A DNA stretch of 64,000 nucleotides. Source: Jatrophihabitans endophyticus (GTDB lineage: Bacteria > Actinomycetota > Actinomycetes > Mycobacteriales > Jatrophihabitantaceae). A program made the position numbers and the translations under genes. Below the pieces are notes generated by a model. The model was not told the DNA's origin and did no database searches. It was given only the letters and a program-made list of their open reading frames with translations. The DNA lies in the NCBI RefSeq assembly GCF_900129455.1, contig NZ_FQVU01000004.1:372001-436000 (forward strand), in the 5' to 3' direction. How positions within the stretch are numbered: position 1 is the first letter of the stretch; each line of letters begins with the position of its first letter. Below are positions 45,339-53,500 of this stretch, piece after piece.

Positions 45339-45730
45339 CCGACGCCGAGCATCTCGTCACCGCGCTGCGCCTGCCCGGGACGACCGCGGCGCAGCTGCGG
45401 GCGGGACTCGACCTGCTGCTCGCCGAGGCGGACCCGGGACCCGGGATCGCGCTGGCGCTGGACGTCCTCGCCGGCGGGCCACGGATCAAGCCGTCGCGTG
45501 GCCTGCTCGTCGACCCGGGCGACTCGGTGCGCGCGCGGTGGGGGTGCCGCGTCGTCGCGGCGGCGGCGCTGCTGGAGTCGGCCGCGGGCGCTCGCGTGGT
45601 CGCCGAGCTGCGCGACGAGCTGTCGGACTCCGCGGAGCTCGCCGCGGACGTCCGCGCCGCCTGCGCGCCCGACCCGTCGGTGGCGGCCGTCGCCGGGTCG
45701 CCGGCACCGTGGGCCGGCCCGTCGAATTGA
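45335..45730 (+). CDS. Unrecognised 131-residue protein coupled to the GH15 gene
   Basis: 131 residues, rich in Ala, Leu and Asp, probably all-helical with no Cys cluster apart from single residues, no membrane segment and no signal peptide. The GTG at 45335 overlaps the GH15 stop (GTGA), so translation is coupled. A segment PRIKPSRGLLVDPGDSVRARWG is the only notable one. I do not recognise a family; a helper or regulator of the GH15 enzyme is possible by position only. Confidence 0.65.
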   Translation: MTDAEHLVTALRLPGTTAAQLRAGLDLLLAEADPGPGIALALDVLAGGPRIKPSRGLLVDPGDSVRARWGCRVVAAAALLESAAGARVVAELRDELSDSAELAADVRAACAPDPSVAAVAGSPAPWAGPSN

Positions 45731-45839
45731 CGCTCCGACACGGCGCCGATCGCGACGCGAAGTCGGGCGCACCGTGTGAAGATCTGGTGCACACGCGTCC
45801 GCTCGCGACGCGCCCGGCCTTCGGGGGGAGGTCACGCCG

Positions 45840-46370
45840 GTGTATCGCGTCCGCACGTCACGCTGCGCCTGCTGCGAGCTCGAGCTCGACATCCCCGTCG
45901 ACGTCGACCGGCCGTTCGACGCGCCGGTGTGCCCGCGCTGCCGGCTGCACCAGGACGACGACTGGGTGCGGCTGGTCGACCACACCGCCATGCTGCGCCA
46001 CGTCGTCGCGGACGCGCGCGACGAGGCCGACCTCGCCCACGGCGAGCGCGACTTCTACCGCGAGCGCGCCACCGTCAACGCCAAGAGCGGTGAGGCGCTG
46101 GTCCGGGTGCTCACCGAGATCGACGACCTGCACCACCTGCGCGGCACCCGCTGCGCGTGCGGGGTCGTCGAGTGCCGCGTCATGGAGCTGCTCTCCGACC
46201 CGGCCGTCGCGCGGTTGATCGGCACCTACGACGAGCAGCGACACACGCTGTTCGAGCTGCGCCGCGCCAACCCGGGGGCATGGGCCGAGGAGTGGGACGA
46301 CATCGACGTCACGCTCGTCTACCCGCAGCGTGCCCGGCGTGCCGGTGGCCGGCACCGCGCCGCGGGCTGA
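45840..46370 (+). CDS. Unrecognised protein with paired-cysteine motifs
   Basis: 176 residues. The N-terminus carries C-x2-C pairs (CACCELELDI then VCPRCRLHQ), which look like a zinc ribbon, and a second cluster RCACGVVECRV lies around residue 103-112. In between is a helical charged segment (DARDEADLAHGERDFYRERATVN). The GTG at 45840 is preceded by GGGGGGAGG, a strong ribosome site. It stands alone, 109 bp from the previous gene and 116 bp before the type III PKS operon. No function can be assigned. Confidence 0.65.
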   Translation: MYRVRTSRCACCELELDIPVDVDRPFDAPVCPRCRLHQDDDWVRLVDHTAMLRHVVADARDEADLAHGERDFYRERATVNAKSGEALVRVLTEIDDLHHLRGTRCACGVVECRVMELLSDPAVARLIGTYDEQRHTLFELRRANPGAWAEEWDDIDVTLVYPQRARRAGGRHRAAG

Positions 46371-46486
46371 CCCGCGGCGATCACCCGGCCCGCCCGCGAT
46401 GCCCGGTGCCGGCGGACGGGTAGATCCTTGACGGAACGGGTGGCCGGTCGCGAGCACGAGCCGTCGCCGCCCGGCGAGAGGAGCGC

Positions 46487-47560
46487 ATGACCACGATCGC
46501 CGCCGTCCGGGCCGTCCTGCCCGAGCACGCCTACCCGCAGGACCAGCTGACCGACGAGTTCGCGCGGCTGGTGCTGCCCGGCAACGCGCGCGCCCACGAG
46601 CTCACCGCGCGCTTCCATGCGAACTCGGGGGTGGTGACCCGCCATCTCGCCCTGCCGATGACGGAGTACCGCGAGCTCGCCGGCTTCACCGCGGCCAACG
46701 ACGCGTTCCTGCGCGTCGCGGTCGAGCTCGGCAGCCGTGCCGTCGTCGAGGCGCTCGCCGACGCCGGCCTCGAACCCGCCGACGTCGACACCATCGTGTC
46801 GGTGACGACCACCGGCCTCGCGGTGCCGTCGCTCGACGCGCGCATCGCCGCCCGGATCGGGCTGCGTCCGGACGTGAAGCGGCTCCCGGTGGTCGGCCTG
46901 GGCTGCCTCGCCGGTGCCGCCGGGATCGGCCGGGTCCACGACCTCGTCCACGCGACGCCGGACGCGGTCGCCGTCCTGCTCTCCGTCGAGCTCTGCTCGC
47001 TGACCTTCCAACGTGACGACCGCAGCGCCGCCAACATGGTGGCCTCCGGCCTGTTCGCCGACGGTGCGGCCGCCGTGGTCGCCGTCGGCGACGAGCGCGC
47101 CCGCGACCTCCCGGCCGGCGGCCCCCGCCCGGTCGTCGTCGACTCGCTGAGTCACCTGTATCCGGGCACCGACCGGGCGATGGGCTTCGACGTCGGTGAC
47201 ACGGGGCTGCGCATCGTGCTCGGCGCCGAGGTGCCCGACCTCGTGCGCGGCTACCTCGCCGACGACGTCAAGGCGCTGCTCGACCGGCACGGCCTGACGA
47301 TCGGCGACGTCGCCCGCTGGATCAGCCACCCCGGCGGGCCGAAGGTGATCGAGGCGATCGAGGCGGTGCTCGGTCTCGACCGCCACGAGCTGCAGCTGAC
47401 GTGGGACTCGCTGGCCAACGTCGGCAACCTGTCCAGCGCGTCGGTGCTGCACGTGTTCGCCGACACGCTGGCGCGACGCCCCGCCGCGGCCGGTGACTGG
47501 GGCGTGCTGATGGCGATGGGGCCGGGGTTCGCCGCCGAGCTCGTGCTGCTGCGATGGTGA
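46487..47560 (+). CDS. Type III polyketide synthase
   Basis: 357 residues, the normal homodimer subunit length. The catalytic triad is Cys140 in VVGLGCLAGAAG, His281 in WISHPGGPKV and Asn314 in LANVGNLSSASV. These enzymes extend an acyl starter with malonyl-CoA units without an ACP. With an ICMT-like methyltransferase and an FAD monooxygenase directly downstream, the layout equals the Streptomyces srsA-srsB-srsC phenolic-lipid operon, so alkylresorcinol or alkylpyrone production is the likely role. The ATG at 46487 follows GAGAGGAG. It overlaps the next gene by 7 bp. Confidence 0.92.
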   Translation: MTTIAAVRAVLPEHAYPQDQLTDEFARLVLPGNARAHELTARFHANSGVVTRHLALPMTEYRELAGFTAANDAFLRVAVELGSRAVVEALADAGLEPADVDTIVSVTTTGLAVPSLDARIAARIGLRPDVKRLPVVGLGCLAGAAGIGRVHDLVHATPDAVAVLLSVELCSLTFQRDDRSAANMVASGLFADGAAAVVAVGDERARDLPAGGPRPVVVDSLSHLYPGTDRAMGFDVGDTGLRIVLGAEVPDLVRGYLADDVKALLDRHGLTIGDVARWISHPGGPKVIEAIEAVLGLDRHELQLTWDSLANVGNLSSASVLHVFADTLARRPAAAGDWGVLMAMGPGFAAELVLLRW

Positions 47561-48075
47561 GTGCCGCCTGGTACACCGTGCTCGTCGCGCTGGTGGGCCT
47601 GGAACGACTGGCCGAGCTGGTCGTCGCCAAGCGCAACTTTGCGCTGAGCCTGCGCGCCGGCGGCCACGAGGCGTCGCCCGGGCACTACCCGGTGATGGTG
47701 ATGCTGCACACCGGGTTGCTCGCCGGTTGCCTGGTCGAGGTGTGGACCGCGTCGCGCCCGTTCGTCCCGGTGCTCGGGTGGACGATGCTCGCGGTGGTCG
47801 TGGCCAGCCAGGCGCTGCGGTGGTGGTGCATCCGCACGCTCGGCTCGCAGTGGAACACGCGCATCGTCGTCGTGCCGGGCGCGCGACGGGTGACCGGCGG
47901 CCCCTACCGCCTCCTCGATCACCCGAACTACGTCGCGGTGGTGGCCGAGGGCCTGGCGCTCCCGCTCGTGCACTCGGTGTGGGTCACCGCGCTCGTCTTC
48001 ACCGCGGCGAACGCCGTGCTGCTGAGCGTGCGCATCCGGGCGGAGAACGCCGCACTGCGCGCGGCCTACGTGTGA
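47554..48075 (+). CDS. Isoprenylcysteine carboxyl methyltransferase-family protein (SrsB-like)
   Basis: 173 residues with four to five membrane helices. The C-terminal signature VPGARRVTGGPYRLLDHPNYVAVV with the HPNY motif is the SAM-binding region of ICMT-type enzymes. Next to a type III PKS, this family (SrsB) O-methylates the phenolic lipid in the membrane. The ATG at 47554 lies 7 bp inside the PKS gene, and the stop overlaps the next GTG. Confidence 0.87.
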   Translation: MVSAAWYTVLVALVGLERLAELVVAKRNFALSLRAGGHEASPGHYPVMVMLHTGLLAGCLVEVWTASRPFVPVLGWTMLAVVVASQALRWWCIRTLGSQWNTRIVVVPGARRVTGGPYRLLDHPNYVAVVAEGLALPLVHSVWVTALVFTAANAVLLSVRIRAENAALRAAYV

Positions 48076-49418
48076 GCGCGGACGTCACGGCCGCCGCGGA
48101 TGTCGTCGTGGTCGGCGCCCGGTGCGCCGGGGCGTCGCTGGCCGTCCACCTCGCGCGCGCCGGCGTGCGGGTACGGCTGCTGGACAAGGCGCGCTTCCCG
48201 AGCGACACCGCCTCGACCCACATCGTCCAGCCGAGGGGGACGGCGGCGCTCACGCGTCTCGGCGTCGCCGACCGGCTGCGGGCCGCCGGCGCCGCCGCGA
48301 TCGAGCGGCTCGCCCTGCGCTACGACGACGTGCACCTCGAGGCGGAGTACGCCGACGCCCGCGCGCGGCCGGCACTGTCGACCGGCACGACGCCGGGTCT
48401 GTCGCTACGCCGGACGGCGCTCGACGCGATCCTGGTCGATGCCGCGCGCGACGCCGGGGCGCAGGTGTGCACCCGCACGGCGGTCACCGGATTGCTGCGC
48501 GACGGAACCGGCCGCGTGTGCGGCGTCCGCACGGCGACGGGTGACATCGCCGCGGGCGTGGTGGTGGGGGCCGACGGCCGCGACTCGACGGTGGCCCGGC
48601 TCGTCGGCGCGCGGCGGCACTCGGTCTACGCCGCACCTCGCCTCGCAGCCTGGGTGTATCTGCGTGGTGCCCGCGACGACGCCGGCCGGCTGCGCATCGG
48701 ACGGATCGGTTCGTCGGCGCTGATCGCGGTGCCGGCCGAGGACGGCCTGCAGCTGGTGGGTGTCGTCCCGTCCGTACGAGAGCGTACGGAATTCCTCGCC
48801 GACCGTGACGACTGCTTCGAGCGCGAGCTGCGCCGCTGGCCCGAGCTGCACGAGCTCGTCGCCGGCGCCGAGCGGGTCGGGCCGATGCGGGTCGTGCCGG
48901 ACTGGCAGGCGTACTTCCGCACGTCGGCCGGACCGGGCTGGGTGCTCTCCGGCGATGCCGGGCACTTCAAGGACCCGGCCGCGGCGCAGGGCATCACCGA
49001 CGCGCTGCGCCAGGCCGAGTGGCTCGCGTCGTCACTCGCCGCGTCGCTGCCGCACGGCGCGCGGCACGTCGACGCCGCGACGCGGGACTTCGCGCGCCGC
49101 CGCGACGACGACTGCCGGGAGATGCACTGGTTCGCCCACGACATGGGCGCGGCCGGCCCCACCGGCCCGCTGCTGCGCGAGCTCGTGCGCGGTATCGCGC
49201 GCGACGACCCGATGCTCTTCGCGCGCGTGCTGAACCGCGATCTCGCCCCGAGCGAGGTGGTCACCGCCGGCCGGCTGGCACACGCCGCCGGGGCGGCGCT
49301 GCGCGGCGGACCCGGCATGCTCGTCCCGCTCGGGCGGGAGGTCGCGTCGGTCGGTCGCCGCCGGACGCACCGGGCGCTCGCGCGAGCGGCGCGCGGACGG
49401 GGTAGGAAGCCGGTATGA
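48072..49418 (+). CDS. FAD-dependent monooxygenase (SrsC-like)
   Basis: 448 residues. The FAD dinucleotide motif is VVVVGARCAGASLAVHLARAGVRVRLLDKARFP, the second FAD motif is in WVLSGDAGHFKDPAAAQGITDAL, and the middle contains GVVVGADGRDSTVARLVGA, all of class A flavoprotein hydroxylases. By analogy with SrsC it should hydroxylate the resorcinol ring, which then oxidises to a quinone. The GTG at 48072 overlaps the stop of the methyltransferase gene; its stop overlaps the SCO6745-like ATG. Confidence 0.88.
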   Translation: MSADVTAAADVVVVGARCAGASLAVHLARAGVRVRLLDKARFPSDTASTHIVQPRGTAALTRLGVADRLRAAGAAAIERLALRYDDVHLEAEYADARARPALSTGTTPGLSLRRTALDAILVDAARDAGAQVCTRTAVTGLLRDGTGRVCGVRTATGDIAAGVVVGADGRDSTVARLVGARRHSVYAAPRLAAWVYLRGARDDAGRLRIGRIGSSALIAVPAEDGLQLVGVVPSVRERTEFLADRDDCFERELRRWPELHELVAGAERVGPMRVVPDWQAYFRTSAGPGWVLSGDAGHFKDPAAAQGITDALRQAEWLASSLAASLPHGARHVDAATRDFARRRDDDCREMHWFAHDMGAAGPTGPLLRELVRGIARDDPMLFARVLNRDLAPSEVVTAGRLAHAAGAALRGGPGMLVPLGREVASVGRRRTHRALARAARGRGRKPV

Positions 49419-50350
49419 CCCAGGTGACCGCGCGACGGTTGTGGCAGCTCCTCGAGCCGATCCACGCGGTCACCTATTTCTCGCCCGAACCGCTGGCCGC
49501 GCTGCGCTCGGCCGGCTACCGCGGCTTCTGGATGGGCTACTTCGCCGGGCGGGCCGCGCCGCTCGGCCCCATCGGCGCGGACGTCGTCGCGGCGCTGTTC
49601 TACAACTTCGACCCGGCCCGGGTCGCCCGCGCGCTGCCGGCGGCGTGGGACTTCGCCGCGCCCGCGGCCGCGCTCGCGGCACGTCAGGAGGGCTCGACGG
49701 CGGCGCTGGCGCGGCTGCTGAGCGCCGAGGCGCCGGACGCCGATCCCGCCGACCCGGTTGACTCCGCCGACCCGGTTGACTCCGCCGACCGGGTCGACCC
49801 CGTCGACCCGGCCGCCGTCACCCGGGTGGCCGACCTGGCCCTGGACGCCGCGGCGTCGGCCCCGCTCGCCGGCCGGGCGCTCTTCGCGGCGAACCACGCC
49901 CTGCCGGTGCCGAGCGACCCGGTCGCGCGCCTCTGGCACGCGGCCACCCTGCTGCGCGAGCACCGCGGCGACGGCCACGTCGCCGCCCTGCTCGCGTCGG
50001 GCGTGGGCGGTCGCGAGGCGCACGTGCTGCTCTCGCTGGGTGCGGGGACCCCGCGCGAGGTCTACCGCGCGGCACGCGACTTCGACGACGACGAGTGGGC
50101 GGCCTGCCGCGCGGCGCTCGCCCGCCGCGGACTCGTCGACGCCGACGGGCTCACCGAGCTCGGCCGGGTGATCCGCAACGACGTCGAGCGGCGCACCGAC
50201 GAGCTGGCGGAGTCCGCCTTCGCGAGCCTCGGGGCCGACGGACGGGACGAGCTGGCGGCTGGGCTGCTGCCGATCACGCGGCGGGTCGTGGCGGCCGGTG
50301 AGATCCCGTTGGACTCGCCGATGGGCCTGGACCTGCGCGTCTCGGCCTGA
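49415..50350 (+). CDS. SCO6745-like conserved actinobacterial protein
   Basis: 311 residues. The N-terminus RRLWQLLEPIHAVTYFSPEPLAALRSAGYRGFWMGYFAGRAAPLG matches the SCO6745 family; the C-terminal third contains a winged-helix-like segment (DEWAACRAALARRGLVDADGLTELGRVIRNDVE). The role is unknown. A low-complexity acidic insertion (DPVDSADPVDSAD region) comes from an 18-bp tandem duplication at 49751-49786 and is absent from the conserved core. It is the fourth gene of the type III PKS operon by an ATGA overlap, but whether it acts in that pathway is not shown. Confidence 0.8.
   Translation: MTQVTARRLWQLLEPIHAVTYFSPEPLAALRSAGYRGFWMGYFAGRAAPLGPIGADVVAALFYNFDPARVARALPAAWDFAAPAAALAARQEGSTAALARLLSAEAPDADPADPVDSADPVDSADRVDPVDPAAVTRVADLALDAAASAPLAGRALFAANHALPVPSDPVARLWHAATLLREHRGDGHVAALLASGVGGREAHVLLSLGAGTPREVYRAARDFDDDEWAACRAALARRGLVDADGLTELGRVIRNDVERRTDELAESAFASLGADGRDELAAGLLPITRRVVAAGEIPLDSPMGLDLRVSA
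49751..49786. repeat. Perfect 18-bp tandem duplication inside the SCO6745-like gene
   Basis: Two exact copies of GACCCGGTTGACTCCGCC (49751-49768, 49769-49786), followed by a diverged third unit. It repeats six codons in frame (DPVDSA). It has the same unit length as the duplication in the uvrA-like gene. Confidence 0.92.
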
Positions 50351-50555
50351 CCGCCGCGCGGCGCGTCCGGCGGGCGAATCCGCCCCTTCCCGGCATCTCA
50401 GCGGGTGTTCGCTTCGCAATCCGATGATGTCCGTCGTTCGACACGGGACCTAGGTCACTGTTGTGCGTCGGTCCTCGGCCGAGCCCCTTGTGCCTTTCAC
50501 TGTGCGTCACGTAGGAAGTGCGCACCTAACCTCGTCTTTACACGAAGGGCCTGCC
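50351..50555. other. 205-bp region upstream of the Fn3/OmpA gene
   Basis: This is more AT-rich than its neighbours and must hold the promoter of the large secreted protein. I see GTGCG...CGCAC half-sites around 50503-50524 and AAGGG as the ribosome site, but no confident -10/-35 pair and no riboswitch I recognise. Confidence 0.45.
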
Positions 50556-53500
50556 ATGAAGTTGTCGGGATTTCCCGGGGGGCGTGACGCCGAGTCGCGT
50601 CGTCCCTGGGGCCTGCCGGGACGGCGTGCCGTCTCGCTGATCGGTGCGGCGAGCACCGTCCTCGCGGGGGCGGTGCTCGCGCAGGCGCCCAGCGCCGCGG
50701 CCGACTCGCCCTGCGCCGACGGTTCCACGCCGGCGCTGCTGTCCAGCGTCACCTGCAACGCGGCGGGCAACTACACGTTGACCGTCCCCGGTGGCACGAC
50801 CGACGTCGACGTCGACGCCATCGGCGGTGGCGGCGGCGCGGGCTACCCGGCGCGGTCGCACATCGGCGGCAACGCCGCCGAGGTGACCGGCAACCTGACC
50901 CTGCCCGCGGGCACCGCGTACCTGTACGTGATCGTCGGCACCGGTGGCTCGGGCGACAACCACGGCAGCGGCATCGGCGGCGGCGCGTCGGCGGTCCTCG
51001 CCGAGGACTCCGGCCACAACCTGATCGCCAAGCTCGTCGTCGCGGGCGCCGGCGGCAGCGGCGCCTACAACGGCGACGGCGGCAACGCCGGCTCCGCCGG
51101 CACGTCGGAGAACACGTCGCTGTCCAACGCCGGCACGCCCGGAATCGGCGCGACCGGCGGCGCGGGCGGCACCGGCAACTACGCCGCCGGCAGCGCCGGC
51201 GGCACCAACAACCCCAGCGCCTTGACCGTGGCCGCGGGCGGCAACGGCGGCGGCGTCCCCGGCGGCGCCTACGGCGGCGGCGGTGGCGGCGGCTACGGCG
51301 GCGGCGGCGGCGGCGGTGGCGGCACCAGCGGCGTGCTCACCCGTAACGTCGCCGGCGGCGGTGGCGGGTCCTCGCTCGCCTCGGCCTACCTGGGCGCAGC
51401 GGCGATCTCGGTCAAGTCGGGCACCGGCGGCGTCCAGCTCCCCGGCCTCGTGGCCGGCGACGGCGCGACCGGCACGGTCACGCTGACCTTCAACGGCCTG
51501 GCCACCCCCGGCACGCCGACCGGCGTCACCGCGACCCCCGGGGACGGCAAGGCGTCGGTGTCGTTCACCGCGCCCGGTGACAACGGCAGCCCCATCACCT
51601 CCTACACCGTCACGGCCAGCCCGGGCGGCACCACCAAGACCTGCCCCGGCTCGCCCTGCGTGATCGGCGGCCTCACCGACGGCACGTCGTACACGTTCAC
51701 CGTGCACGCGACCAACGCCAACGGCGACTCGGCGGAGTCGTCGGCCTCGAACGCGGTCACCCCGGCGATGGTGCCGGGCGCCCCGACCGGCGTCTCGGCG
51801 ACCGCGGGCGACGCCCAGGCCTCGGTGTCGTTCACCGCGCCGGCCTCGAACGGCGGTGCCTCGATCACGTCGTACACGGTCACCAGCAGCCCCGGCGGCA
51901 TCACCACCACCTGCCCCGGCAGCCCCTGCACCGTCGGCTACCTCGACAACGGCACGAGCTACACGTTCACCGTGCACGCCACCAACGGCATCGGCGACGG
52001 CCCGGAGTCCGCGGCGTCCGCCGCGGTCACGCCGGTCGGCGTGCCGAACGGGCCGGGCGACGTCACGCTCACCCCGGGCGACGAGCGCTTCACCGCCTCC
52101 TTCCCCGTTCCCGACGCCAACGGCGCGCCCATCACGGGCTACCAGGTGTCGCTCGACGGCGGTCAGACCTGGCAGACGCTCGACGCGACCTCGGCGAATG
52201 GCACGGTCACCGGCACGGTGACCGGCCTGATGAACGGCGTCACCTACTCGGTGCAGCTGCGCGCGGTCAACTACGCCGGCACCGGCTGGGCCTCCAAGGC
52301 GCAGGACGTCACCCCCGCCAGCAAGCCGGGCGCGCCCACCGGAGCGGTCGCCACCGCCGGTGACGGCCAGGCCTCGGTGAGCTTCACCGCCCCGTATTCC
52401 GACGGCGGTGCCGTCATCTCCTCCTACACCGTCACCGCGAGCCCGGGCGGCGCCTCGGCGACCTGCCCCGGCAGCCCGTGCACCGTCACCGGTCTCGACA
52501 ACGGCACGACCTACACCTTCACCGTCCGCGCGACCAACGACATCGGCGACTCGCCCGAGTCAGCCGCGTCGGCGGCGGTGACCCCGGTCGGCCCGCCGAG
52601 CGTCCCGACCGACGTCACGTTCACGCCGGGCAACGAGCGCATCGACGTGTCGTTCCCGGTTCCCGGCGACGGCGGCTCGGCGATCGCGGGCTACCAGTAC
52701 ACGCTCGACGGCGGGCAGACCTGGAGCACCCTCAACGCCGCCGTCGCGAACGGCAAGGTCACCGGCACGGTGACCGAGCTGGTCAACGGCACCACGTACG
52801 CGGTGCGGGTGCGCGCGGTCAACGCCAACGGTCCGGGCGACGCGTCGGACGCGCAGTCGGTGACCCCGGCCACGGTGCCCCACGCCCCCACGGGTGTGAC
52901 GGCGCAGCGCGGCGATCACAGCATCTCGGTGTCGTTCACTGTGCCGGACTCCAACGGCGGCGCGCCCGTCACGTCCTACCGGGTGACCACCTCGCCCGGC
53001 GGCAAGACCGCCGTCTGCGGCTCCACGCCGTGCGTCGTCGACGGGCTGACCAACGGCACGAGCTACACCGTCACCGTGGCGGCGACCAACGACGTCGGCA
53101 CGTCCGTGGAGTCGGCGGCGAGCAACCCCGTCACGCCGGCATCCGTGCCCGACGTGCCGACCGACCTCGTCGTGCAGCCGGGCAACCAGCAGGCCGTCCT
53201 CACCTTCGGCAGGGCCGACAACAACGGGTCGCCAATCACCGGCTACGAGTACTCCCTCGGCAGCGAGGGGACCTGGCAGACGCTGACGACCACGGGCAGC
53301 GGCACGCTGACCGGCACCGTCACCGGCCTGACCAACGGCACGGAGTACAAGATCTCGGTCCGCGCCGTCAACGCCGTTGGCGCAGGGCTGCCGGCCAAGC
53401 CGGTCCGGGTCACCCCGGCCGCCGTGGCCGACGCGCCGAAGGACGTCCACGCCATGGGCGACGACGGCAAGGCGGTCGTGTACTTCACCGCGCCGGCGTC

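Noticed and set aside
50351-50555. Possible riboswitch before the large secreted protein gene
   Set aside because: No conserved core of a c-di-AMP, c-di-GMP or cobalamin aptamer was recognised; the half-sites seen are too weak.
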